In this document: piece after piece, positions 1 through 9,830 of the stretch | How positions within the stretch are numbered: position 1 is the stretch's first letter | Layout: each line of letters starts with the position of its first letter | Assembly (NCBI RefSeq): GCF_001649575.2 | Contig: NC_051431.1 | Span: 13,969,782-14,033,781, forward strand | Length of the DNA stretch: 64,000 nt | Reading direction: 5' to 3' | Origin: Kryptolebias marmoratus | Taxonomy: Eukaryota > Chordata > Actinopteri > Cyprinodontiformes > Rivulidae | Position numbers and translations under genes: made by a program | The notes under the pieces: generated by a model | What the model saw: only the letters and a program-made list of their open reading frames with translations | What the model was told of the DNA's origin: nothing | The model's database searches: none

Positions 1-145
1 ATCAAAATTAAACAAAATAAACATTTGAAATATATGAGTTTGTATGTAATGTATGAATATAATATACAAGTTTCACTTTTTAAATGGAATTACTGAAATC
101 AATCTACTTTTTCATGATATTCTAATTTTATGACCAGCACCTGTA
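1..145 (-). mobile_element. Terminal fragment of a Tc1-like DNA transposon, cut by the window edge
   Basis: The segment ends in an AT-rich terminal inverted repeat that contains TTCATGATATTCTAATTTT near 112-130, followed by a short GC-richer tip. The reverse complement of this end (ATTAGAATATCAT plus an A-rich stretch) begins the better preserved element at 16305. I therefore read the two as copies of one family. Only the outer noncoding end is inside the window, so no transposase can be judged here. Strand is inferred from comparison with the second copy. Confidence 0.6.
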
Positions 146-527
146 TTAGTGAGATGTTGCTATAAACGTACAGTACCAGAGGACAGCTGGAAAAAGACAC
201 AGGTTGTAGCTGACCTTCTCAAATAAATACTAGGCTGAGTGTATTAACAGCAGTGAAAACGATTAAACTATTAAGCCTGTTTGGCTTGACAGAAACAGGA
301 GAAAATACAGGAAATGAGCCCAGAGACTCTGATCTTTGAGCAAATTAGGTTGTAAATCATTTTAAGTGGACCAGCTTTGAGCTTTGCAAATAATATCTGA
401 AACTTTGTCTTCTAATCTAAAATCATAACACAAACCAACCTTTTATTTATCAGAAATATTAGCTAATGCAAACGGCTCATCTGCAGCTCTGGTGTTGGGT
501 TAAAATCAGAAGGCACAGGAAAACTAA

Positions 528-910
528 GATGAAGCTTGAAGCACAAAACAGGAAACAGCATCACTTCATGCAAAAAAAGAACAAATGAGGTGGGTGTATG
601 TATGTATGTATGTATCAGAGCCTGTGTGAATAATTTGGACCCTGTGTGGATTAGATGAAATCATTCTTGCTTTTAAAACTCACTGACGTTGTTTGTTCTA
701 TGACCATTCCACCCTGGAAGAAGAACAATAGTTAAAAAAAAAGACCTGAATCGCTGTGCCATTCCATCACCAAGATGGGTGATGTGTTATTTAGTCATTC
801 AAATAAACAGAACCTATGGAATTGTGTATTATATAAGTTATTTAACATCTGTAAGCTTCTGGCTCGTCTCTGATGACAGCTTATTGACACTTGTCTCCAC
901 ACTCAACTCT
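528..910. repeat. Copy 1 of a 383-bp direct duplication that carries a Tc1-like end
   Basis: This block matches 4984-5374 almost base for base in the same orientation, by eye about 90 percent identical apart from small indels. It contains a GTAT run at about 594-616. The inner part resembles an IR/DR arm of a Tc1-like transposon, but the match continues about 120 bp past the presumed transposon tip. The repeated unit is therefore larger than the transposon end. Copy 1 lacks about 25 bp present in copy 2, at about 789. Confidence 0.8.
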
Positions 911-1110
911 CTTCAAAACTATTAAAACAAAACTCATCAGCGTTTCTGAAAGGATTGCCTATGGCCCGCTGCCAAAGTATGATCTGTCAGTGCTCAGAGT
1001 ATGCGTTGGGGATGACCCTCAGTTACTATTGCACCTCATTTTAGCTCAGTATCTGTATCTGGTGGTTCATGAGAAACTTTGCTAACAGACAGACTGGGTT
1101 GACTCCAACA
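895..1110 (+). repeat. Fragment of the unclassified CTCAGCTACTACCACACC repeat family
   Basis: It shares the family core: a GGGATGACCCTCAG-type box, then TAGCTCAGTATCTGTA, then GGTTCATGAGA and TTTGCTAACAGACAGAC. The middle part is deleted relative to the longer copies at 8787 and 19188. No coding potential is apparent. Confidence 0.6.
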
Positions 1111-1365
1111 GCTTATGCTAAAGTTTAAGAAAAAATCTGGTCCTGCTGACACTTTTAGTTGGCCTTTTTTTAATTTAATGTATTTAAGTCTTAGTTAGCC
1201 TTCCGGTACCTTTAGTTTAGTTCTGTTTATCTTAGCTTTTCTGTCCTCTTGTGTCTTATTTAGTGTCTCGTGTTTTAGTTTAGTTTCATGATTTCATTTA
1301 AATTATCTTAGCTCATATTTTAGATATTGTTGTGTGTTTTATGACTCTGTGTTTTTGTGTTCACA

Positions 1366-1440
1366 TGTTGTAAAGCACTTTGAATCGCCTTGTCGCTGAA
1401 AAATTGCTGTATAAATAAATTTGACTTGACTTGACTTGAC
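1366..1440 (+). repeat. Retroposon-like 3' tail ending in (TTGAC)4
   Basis: The stretch TTGTAAAGCACTTTGAATCG, followed by GCTGTATAAATAAA and four TTGAC units, is typical of the 3' tail of a fish retroposon that ends in a short tandem repeat. The AT-rich DNA from about 1145 may be its body, but I see no coding motif there. The family is not identified. Confidence 0.5.
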
Positions 1441-1450
1441 TGCTCCAAGT

Positions 1451-1675
1451 ACCTTTTGGAGGTCAGTTCCAGCTCTGACCACAAAATTGTAGCTCAATAT
1501 CTTTAAAATCAACTGAGTTACAGGCATGTTTGTGTTTGATAATGTAAATCTTGAATCTGGTTGACTCTGAATGTTTATAAGTTGTAGATGAACATTCAGT
1601 GATGACTTTCTGAGAGTTTCATAAAAATCCATCCTTCTGGTTCCTAAGATATTTTGCTTACAGACGCATACATTT
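1451..1675 (+). repeat. Fragment of the unclassified CTCAGCTACTACCACACC repeat family
   Basis: The order TAGCTCAATATCTTTAAAAT, GAGTTACAGGCA, TTGAATCTGGTTGACTC, CTGAGAGTTTCATAAAAATC and GATATTTTGCTTACAGAC matches the 3' half of the family. It is degraded and lacks the 5' palindrome. Confidence 0.6.
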
Positions 1676-3055
1676 GCCTGCTTTTATAAAAGCCTAAAAA
1701 GCCTAAGTGTTTTTTTGACTGTCTGGAGCTCTTTTTCAGCTCAGCCTTTCCCTTCAGACTCAGAAACACTGAACTATCAGAGCAGTCGTCTAATCGCAGT
1801 ATTTTGCGCTCCCATGTGAACTCTGTCAGTCTGGAAACGGATCAAAGAGCGGCGGGACGAGTCAGGAACGGCGATCTCTGCGACCTTCAGTGTTGGAAAC
1901 AGTGCTGGGTCTGATGTCTGCGGGCCCTGCCAAGTGGACTGCTCCCAGCTGCCTGTCAGAGCTCTTATCGAGGCCTTTAGGTGACGATGCTGGGAGACGA
2001 TGCCGCCGCACAATTATCTGGATACTGACGGTCCTCAGGAGGTGAAAGATTTATCACAAGTATGGAGGAGTTTAGTTTGGGCCTTTTCTGCATCTAATTC
2101 TTTCATACATTTGGAAAAAAAAAGTCAAGATGTCTTTCTTAGTTGGGTTTAATTAGCTGTTTTTGAAAATAAAACACTCAATTTAATTTTTTTTTTATAA
2201 TTTTTGACATCAGAAACATAAAAAGAACAGCTGGTGCAGATCAAACGAGGACAGTTAGCCAGTAACACGTTGCTGTCTTAACATCTTCTTCTTCTTGTTG
2301 TTTGTTTTATATCATATCCTCCTGCTGATTTCAGACAAAGATGAAGATTAGCTCGGTAGATACAAAAGTGCTCATGTTCCAGGGGGACATGCAGTATTAT
2401 GGTTAGTAACCGGACTCAGAACTGCATCTAATGCACATAAAATGTAATTAAAAATGCCTGCCTGTAAAAGGTGTTTCAGTAATTCAATACAGACATTAAA
2501 ATGGTGAGAAGACTGCTTTATCGTAAAAAAAAAGAAAAAGCTGTTGACAATCCCAATGATCCCTAAAAAAAAACTATAATCTGTTTTTATTTTATTAATT
2601 AAATCACATTAGCAGAAACACTGGAGGGTTATTTATGAACACAGCTGCTGTAAGATTCAATCTAAAATCCTATGATCTACACAGACATTTTAGATATTAT
2701 TCAAATATAAACAGCTGGACCATCAATTAATTGTTCATGTTTAAAACATTTTATAGTTTAATCTTCTTGAATCTTCCCAGACCACACTGAGCTCATGAAG
2801 GTTACTGCTGTCACATTCAATATCAGACATAAACCTGGCTTTAGTTTTAGGTACATCACTGATGTTTATAATCAGCAGGAGCTGTGGAGTATTTGTGAGC
2901 AGTTCTGATTAAAACTAAACTCAGATGTTTCAGATTAGATTTAACATGATCAATCTGCACAGCTTGAAAGGCTCTCTGATTGTACTCCTAAATAGACCCA
3001 TAATGCAGTTCTGCCTCAACAAAAAGCACAACTCATAACTACAGTTGTGTAAGAC
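1676..3055. other. Intergenic DNA without a recognised gene
   Basis: AT-rich sequence with poly-A and poly-T runs. A GC-richer unique patch at about 1770-2045 has short open frames on both strands but no recognisable protein similarity or splice pattern. Confidence 0.5.
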
Positions 3056-3522
3056 TGTCAGGTTGGTAGGAGAGAGCGGCAAACTCGTCCTTATATAGAC
3101 TTAATCCAGGAAATAAAATGATTTACTTTAAAAATAAAAGAACAAAAACAAATTTGCTGACGAGGCAGCAAAAATCCAAGGCGTAACAAAAATGACAAGA
3201 CAAGGCAAGACATGGGAGGAACCAGACAAAGCATGAAAGCGACAACGGACCAGCGAGTAAGTGGAGGAGATGACGGGGTTTTAAAGACAGAGGGTAATTA
3301 GGGGAAGTGGGTGCAGGTGAGTGATTACAAACTTGGATCAGGTGAAGATGGGCGTGGCAGCAAAACAAGCGATAAACTGAGGAGAAGTGAATGATGACAG
3401 GAGTATGAAAACCCAAGGAGCAAGAGCTGAACTAAGACAAGACTAAACATAAAGATAACTAAATAACAAAATAAAATAAACAATAAACCCAAACAGAAAC
3501 ACAAAAACCCCACATCCTGACA
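3056..3522. mobile_element. Solo LTR (467 bp) with target-site duplication
   Basis: The block begins with TGTCAGG at 3056-3062 and ends with CCTGACA at 3516-3522, a perfect 7-bp inverted terminus with the TG...CA ends of LTR elements. It is flanked on both sides by TAAGAC (3050-3055 and 3523-3528), a perfect 6-bp target-site duplication. Inside are a TATATAG box near 3093 and A-rich AATAAA clusters near 3465-3490. No gag or pol sequence adjoins it, so it looks like a solo LTR left by recombination. The element family and orientation are uncertain. Confidence 0.75.
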
Positions 3523-3528
3523 TAAGAC

Positions 3529-4983
3529 ATGCCTTAGTCCCTCGGTTATGACTGACTGTTAATAAAAGCTTATTCTAAAGCATTTCCTTTCACTATCTTT
3601 TACTTTTCTAAAAAAAAAAAGACTTTGGTCACAAAAAGATCCTTGTCAGGAGCTAAAAACAGTGTTCAGTTTGTTTGTTTTTAGGACGAGGTCAGCCTCT
3701 CAGATTACGACAAAAGACTCTGTGTTTCAGCAACATTTGTTTGAGTTTTATCTCAAATTTGGGATTTGTTTTTCTGTTTCCTCAGCCATCTTGTGCTTCA
3801 TTTTGGGCTGCTTTTGTATGTTTATCCAATTTGTTTTGATTTGTTGCCCCTCTAAATAAAGAGCCCGTGAGAGAGCTTCTGGGGGGAAGTTTGTCGGCAT
3901 ATTTCTCAGATGAACTCTGGCACAGTAAATATGAGGTAGAAAGGTTTTAACCAAACATGAATTACAAGGTCAAATATCCAATTACACGTACGATGCTGAC
4001 TATAATTAAGTTTCTTTTTTAAATAAACGCAGCAGAGTTGCCTTTTCTTCCTCTCCGAACATGTCTGTGAGTTGTTTCGGACCACGTCTCTCTTATCTGT
4101 CTCTAACAGTGTGTTAACTGCTCTGTTTATTTTTTGTTGTAGGAAACTCAAGCCAGTGTCCTCTGTGGACCTCTGTATCGCTACAAAAGATCAGCACCTC
4201 CTTTCCACCAACAAAAAAAAAATGTTGACCAGAGTCACAAAAACATTGTTTTTATTTTACTCTCGTAATTTCATTTTAAATTACAACCTGCAGAAAATAC
4301 CCATGCATTCTGGGTTTTATGCATCAAAAAGAAAAACCATACATTATTGTATTGTATTGTGTGTTTCCTTCAGGATAAGATCTTCTTTTTGGTTCAGGCA
4401 GCTGCCGTGTTCGGCCGCTCCAGGTCAGAGAATGATGGCCGAGTGGTTTAAAGCAGCCAGCTCGGGCGGGGTGTTAAATGGTTCGGCGAATAAATAAGCA
4501 GAAGTGGGATTCTTTTATGCCAACAAGTCTCTCGAAGTTCCTTGATGATAAATTGCAGGAATGTCCCCTCATCGACCTTTTTTAATAGGACACATCCTGG
4601 GAAGTAGGTTTGGGAATATCCCGGGGTCGCAGGGTTTGGGAATAGGGCAGAGGGAAGCAGGAAAAGGATCATCCACTCCCCCCACAAAGTTCTCAAGGAA
4701 TGCAAAGCCGTGAACTATTTCCATTTCAACCTACTGACAGGGGCAAAAACCCCAGCTCTCGACAATCTTAATTGAGCCGGAACAAATATCAAATCTATTT
4801 TTACGCCGATGAATAATTTACACTGGAGATGATGCCCTGAAACTTGTTTTATGAATGTGTTTCTCGATCCGTGATGCAGATATCTGTTCGGAGATCACTT
4901 GAAAGCAACTGGTTCATCAAACTTTAATCTTTAGATGCTTTAAAAGAGCAGTTCGCTTACTTTCAAACGGTAATAAACAAAAA
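3529..4983. other. Intergenic DNA without a recognised gene
   Basis: Short open frames on both strands have no recognisable domains. Around 4740-4960 the sequence is of mixed composition without simple repeats and could be a conserved noncoding element, but that cannot be shown from one genome. Confidence 0.4.
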
Positions 4984-5369
4984 GATGCGGCTCGAAGCAC
5001 AAAACAGGAAACAGCACCACTTCATACAAAAAAAAGAACAAATGACGTGGGTGTATGTATGTATCTGAGCCTGTGTGAATAATTTGAACCCTGTGTGGAT
5101 TAAATGAAATCATTCTTTCTTTTAAAGCTCTCTGACATTGTTTGCTGTTTGACCATTCCACCCTGGAAGAAGAACAATAGTTTAAAAAAAAAGACCTGAA
5201 TCGCTGTGCCATTCGATCACCAAGAAGGGTGAATGTAAACTTCTGACCTCAGCTGTATGTGTTATTTAGTCATTCAAATAAACAGAACCTATGGGATTGT
5301 GTATTATATAAGTTATTTAACATCTGTAAGCTTCTGGCTCGTCTCTGATGACACTTGTCTCCACACTCG

Positions 5370-5374
<5 letters not shown>
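4984..5374. repeat. Copy 2 of the direct duplication, retaining Tc1-like IR/DR sites
   Basis: It pairs with 528-910. A segment at 5230-5257 reads GAATGTAAACTTCTGACC then TCAGCTGTA, closely resembling the outer direct repeat of Sleeping-Beauty-type Tc1 ends. A decayed inner counterpart (GGGTGTATGTATGTAT) lies about 180 bp before it at 5049-5072. That spacing fits an IR/DR terminal structure. No transposase lies next to it. Confidence 0.75.

Positions 5375-5400
<26 letters not shown>
5373..5400. repeat. (GT)14 microsatellite
   Basis: A pure GT dinucleotide run directly follows copy 2 of the duplication and is absent from copy 1, so it marks the breakpoint of the shared sequence. Confidence 0.9.
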
Positions 5401-5401
5401 A

Positions 5402-6560
5402 CGCCTGAAGATTAGACCTCTGTTTATCTCAATGCAGCTCACTGTGCTGTACCCATGGGCTGAGGAAAATCTAAAGGAAGGAAAGGGAGGAAAAGAAGTC
5501 ATTCTTTCCAATCCACTGAGGCCAGACCCAGAAGCAAGTTGTTTTGGGGGTAGCCGGTCTTCTCGGGATGAGAGGCAGCCATTGTGTTTGCTGCTTCAGT
5601 TGGATCCGGGGAAGGGGAGGGAGGGTGAGGAGGAAAGGGGGTGGCGTTGAGCGGGCACTGGTCGGGCGAAGCAGCTTGGGAGAGGAGTGGGTGAGAAATC
5701 TGAATTTCTGCTAAACTCCGTCATAACAAGAGGGGCTGTGACAAAGACACACTTTGATAAGCACGGAGACAGAGAACTTCACATCGCTTCGCCGTGGCGA
5801 TTATATGGTGCGTCGGCATTAATCATAATAAATCAGCCCACTGACATGTTTCTTCAGTGTTTCGGCGGGGTGACGTTTCGGTGGCGAGAAGAACACAAAA
5901 GGAGGATGCACGTAAAAAGGCTAACGACTCCAGCTCGATATCTGTGAGGCCATTTGTATCTGAAGGAAAAGGATGAATAACCACTTATTCTCAAGACCTC
6001 TCAGTGGGAAAAGTATACACAGGAAGAAGATTCTACCCCTTTTTTCCTAATGGTACAGATTGTTTCAAGAATACTTCAGAAAATTGTATTTTTGAAGACA
6101 AAACACACAAATCTGACACGAGCATATGCTTTCTTAAATTCTTCCTATTCTTGTAGGAAAAAGTTCTGAGGTCCCATGTACCGATGGGCGTTTTATTCGA
6201 GTAAAATACCCTCCAAAACACCCAGCACGCTTATAAAGAAGCTTGAGAAAGATTTCCCAGTTCAGTAATCATTTGTGTGGAGCTAAACAGATGTTTTGCA
6301 CGGAAAGGAGAGAATTTGCCGTGGGCTCTGACGAATTAGAAACATTTGCTCTATTTCCCACTTTTTTATGAATGAACAAAATGACAAAGGAAGAAAATAA
6401 CAATCAGATTGCTTTTTATTTCTACCTGGAGGTGTATTTTATATATAAAAGAAGGGAAGTTGGCAGATGCGTCTGCTTGTTTCATTCATCGCTCTCTCTC
6501 CCTCTCTAATAAATTTACTACTGCAGTTTAAAACTCCCATCATTACCCCTTTGCCAAATA
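5402..6560. other. Intergenic unique sequence, possible noncoding regulatory DNA
   Basis: No gene is visible. The patch 5730-5950 is balanced in composition, lacks repeats and carries a homeobox-type AT core (ATTAATCATAATAAATCA at about 5818-5835). This would fit an enhancer, but the evidence is compositional only. Confidence 0.3.
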
Positions 6561-6562
6561 AA

Positions 6563-7500
6563 ACAGCCATGATCTGCCTAAACGACTACCAGCATCTCTG
6601 TCATGATGAAATGCTTTGAGCGACTCGTTGTGGGACACATCTCCTACTTTCTCTGAACCCCCTTACTGATCCACAGATGATGGAATCACTCCATGTCATC
6701 CCACCTGGAGGACAAGAAAGCTAACACCAGGATCCTGTCCATTGACTTCTTCTCAGCCTTCAACACAATCATACTACCGCAGCTTGTAGTAAACCTTTCT
6801 CCACTCTGACGGACATCATCCTTCATCAAACTGGATACAGGAGGTCCTCAGGGATGTGTACTCGGCCCTTTGCTCTTTACTCTGCAGTCACGTGGCCGTA
6901 CTGTCAAATTCAGCAGATTAAGTTTGTTGATGATGAGACAGTGGTGAGCTCATCTCACATAGCAGAGGTGGAACAGTTGGTGAGCTGATATGAAGGTGGA
7001 AAAATGTGTCTCTTAATGTTAACAAAACTAAATACCTGTGGATTTTAGAGAACAAAAAAAAATCCCACTCTACACATCAGTGGTCACCAACACTAAGTTT
7101 ATGGGAATCTATTAAATTGTACCACACACCACACAACTGACCAAGAAGTCTCAGCACTTTCTCTGGAGGCTGAAACAAGCAAGAATTACCCCTCCACCCT
7201 CATCACTTTTTACTTAGTGGCTATTAAGAGCATTCCCGATGAGCTGCGTCACATCTTGGTGAGGCAACAGCAGTCTGACTGACAGGAGGATTCTGCAACA
7301 TGTGGTGAACGTCTGAGAGAGTCACCAGAGTCTCGCTCCCCTCCTTGGAGTCTGTTTTAACAAGAAGAAAACTCTGCATTGTGAAAGATTCACTCCCACT
7401 CTTCCCATTAGCTGTTCAAGCTCCTGCCATCTGAAAGACAGTGATGTTTTGTTGAATCGAGATCAACCAGAATGTGCAACAGCTGAACTCCTCAGGCAAT
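6563..7500 (+). mobile_element. Decayed non-LTR retrotransposon reverse transcriptase (L2/Rex-like)
   Basis: Two reverse transcriptase motifs are readable on the plus strand. TGGPQGCVLGPLLFTL is encoded at 6837-6884 and KFVDDETVV, the equivalent of the YADD catalytic box, at 6920-6946. They lie in different frames, so there is at least one frameshift. Upstream, frames resembling the DFFSAFNTI box precede the first motif. Downstream, thumb- and C-terminus-like stretches continue to about 7500 (TKKSQHFLWRLKQA-like, then LLPSERQ-like), broken by stops. The whole is a dead ORF2 fragment. It recalls L2 or Rex clades of fish, but the clade is not fixed. Confidence 0.75.
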
Positions 7501-7684
7501 GAGGCTGCTAAAACTCAATTATCATCTATTAAAAAAAAAAGTAGCTGTGTATAAATATATAATTTACTGTTTTTATTGTTCTGGTTTTCCTATTTACTCA
7601 AAGTTTCTTCCATGTTTTTTGGAACTACTTCAGCATACTTTGAGCTATTTCAGCCGTTCAACTGATGTTTGTATGTTATATGTT

Positions 7685-7709
7685 TATATATATATATATA
7701 TATATATAT
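7685..7709. repeat. (TA)n microsatellite
   Basis: An uninterrupted TA dinucleotide run of about 25 bp downstream of the LINE relic. Confidence 0.85.
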
Positions 7710-7734
7710 TGACGTTTTTAACTGTGTTGTTTAT

Positions 7735-7945
7735 TCCTATAATCATTTTAGCTTCTAGCTATTGCTCTGTTAGTTTTAGCTTTTAGCAACCGTTTTGTTA
7801 GTTTACCTTATAGCGACTTTTTTTTTTGCTAATTATAGCTTATATCTACTGATTTGCTCATTTTAGCTTTCAGCTACTGATCTACAGGTTTTAGGTTTTA
7901 GATACTTTTCAGCTGGTTTTAGCAATTAGCTTTTGTTTTGGTGTT
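7735..7945. repeat. Degenerate tandem array of a TTTTAGCTTTTAGCTACT-like unit
   Basis: The phrase TTTTAGCTT/TCAGCTACTG/TTTTGCT recurs about every 35-45 bp, roughly five or six times, with substitutions. No coding sequence. It looks like an old minisatellite. Confidence 0.65.
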
Positions 7946-8786
7946 CGGATTGTTTTAACTTTAACAATTCAGTTTCAGCTTCTTCAGCAAGTCCTTTGGC
8001 GTTCGGCGTTCACGCTGCGGTTTTGCAGAACATACAAATTCTTCTAGTTATACAGGAAATGACGAACAAGTTATTTAATCAGAGGCAAGGGATTAAAAAA
8101 CTAAACCAAATCAAGAGATTTATAACCCATGAAAAGACATCAAAGGAATATTTTTACGACAGGTTTAGCTGGTGTCTGACAGATGCAGAGATATGAGTCA
8201 TGAAACAGGAAGCTGCTACTGCTGGACATCCTGCAGATGTTCAAACAATACCCTGAGAAGAGCGGGGATGTCACACTGAGGGACCCCCGCATTCTTAGTC
8301 ATCCCGTCCACGTCTCTCCGTCTCACACAAGGAAAATCCTCACCGCCTCTTTCACCTCACCTTCTCTCCCAGTTTTCCATCGCTGGCTCTCAGTGAGCGG
8401 CCAAAGCAGCTGGGCTGAAAACTCAGGGAAACAGAGGAATGCAGGGGTTCTGCTCCGGGTCTCGACCAGTCTGCCCTCCAGTGAATTCTACTGTTTAGAG
8501 TTTGTGTTTTCCCAGAGAAGCCTGGAGGGCTGCCGCCAACCCCATGTCATCTTTCTAAAACACATACATACACACAGTGACACAGAGACAATTCCTACAT
8601 GTTTATACTAGTTTGTGCAATTCTGGTTCACTGGTCAGCGGCCAAAGTCATCACTCGCACAAATGATCCCAAAATAAACCACGACATGTGGGAACACGAC
8701 ACAAAACCCGATGTTGTGACAAAGACGGCTTGGCTTTTTGACGTTGTGCAGGACGCAGCAGGTGCAAAACAGCTTTGTAATCACAG
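7946..8786. other. Intergenic DNA without a recognised gene
   Basis: Open frames of up to about 120 codons occur on the plus strand (for example 8237-8611), but they show no domain, signal sequence or splice context. I see no repeat family here. Confidence 0.45.
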
Positions 8787-9065
8787 GCCGAGCATTCCTT
8801 GAAGGAATGCATATCGCCCGCCGCCTTTCGTGTTGGAGTTTTAGGCTACTCATATTGAGAAATGACAGAGTTGTAGCCCTTTTAGTCAAACCTTGAAAAT
8901 AACTGATGTCTCACCCAGGACATGTGTTCTGGATGACTCTCAGCTACTACCACACCAAGCTGTAGCTCCAGATCTGTAAAAGTGGCTGTGTTATAGCTGT
9001 TTATGTGGTTTATAAATTCAGCAGCCATCTTGAATCGTGTGTGATTGGTTGCAGGTGGTACTGTA
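8787..9065 (+). repeat. Copy of the palindrome-headed repeat family (5' part intact)
   Basis: It starts with the near-perfect palindrome GCATTCCTTGAAGGAATGC at 8793-8811. Then come a CCCGCCGCC box, GACAGAGTTGTAGCCCTTTT, the family core ATGACTCTCAGCTACTACC at about 8934-8952 and ATCTGTAAAAGTGGCTG. This is the best example of the family head on the plus strand. Confidence 0.7.
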
Positions 9066-9644
9066 GCTGTTGCTGTGTAAATGTGAGTGGCTTGTAGGAG
9101 GGTGAGAGGAGGACAAACAGAAGGGTGTTTCCAGATGTGCTCAGTGGGTGAAAATGACTCATCCAAGGACCCTCAGCTCTTTGTAGGAAACCTGCCCAAT
9201 GGTCGGTCTGTCCCGCTGTCTCCTTGACTTCCTGTTCAAGCCATTCTTGCTTTACTTGTCACTTCCTCGTTGACTATTTTTATTGTTAGTTTGTTTCAAA
9301 TTAAAAAAAAAAAAAAACTCTGGTGAGACTGAGATTGAGGCTGGAAATTCTTGTCCAAATTCATGGGTTCAAGACTAAAACTACGGTTTGGTTGTCGAAA
9401 AACTATCTTGTCTCATTATGAACATTCTTCCGAACTTTGATGGAAAATGACACAGGGGCAACAAAAACAGTGGAGGGAATTTAGGAAACCTCCAAACAAG
9501 AATCTATCAGACTCGCAGTGAAGAATTACATTTGTGAAAAATAAATGCGAGAAAAAGCCAAAAGTTCTTATCAAGGTTTACACAGGTTATATTATGATAT
9601 AAGATAAATTGTATGCCACACTTATTGCATAAGCAAAAAGAAGT
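9066..9644. other. Intergenic DNA without a recognised gene
   Basis: Low-complexity A runs near 9301-9317 and otherwise unique sequence. No domain-bearing frame seen. Confidence 0.45.
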
Positions 9645-9830
9645 TTGAGTTTAATACTAAAACTATGTGTTGGGGATGATCTAAGCTACAACCACACCAG
9701 ATTTTAATGCAACATCTGTAAAAGTGACCGAGTTAAAGCCAATTTTGTAATTGAAAAGGTTGACTAACTGTGGTGGCCTGAGATTTTTTACTAACAGACA
9801 AACTAACACACACACACACACACAGGCAAA
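9645..9830 (+). repeat. Decayed copy of the palindrome-headed repeat family ending in (CA)n
   Basis: It carries TGTGTTGGGGATGATCT, CTACAACCACACCAG, ACATCTGTAAAAGTGACCGA and TTACTAACAGACAAACTAAC in family order. A (CA)n tract follows at about 9807-9824, as in other copies whose 3' ends run into CA-rich sequence. Confidence 0.6.
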
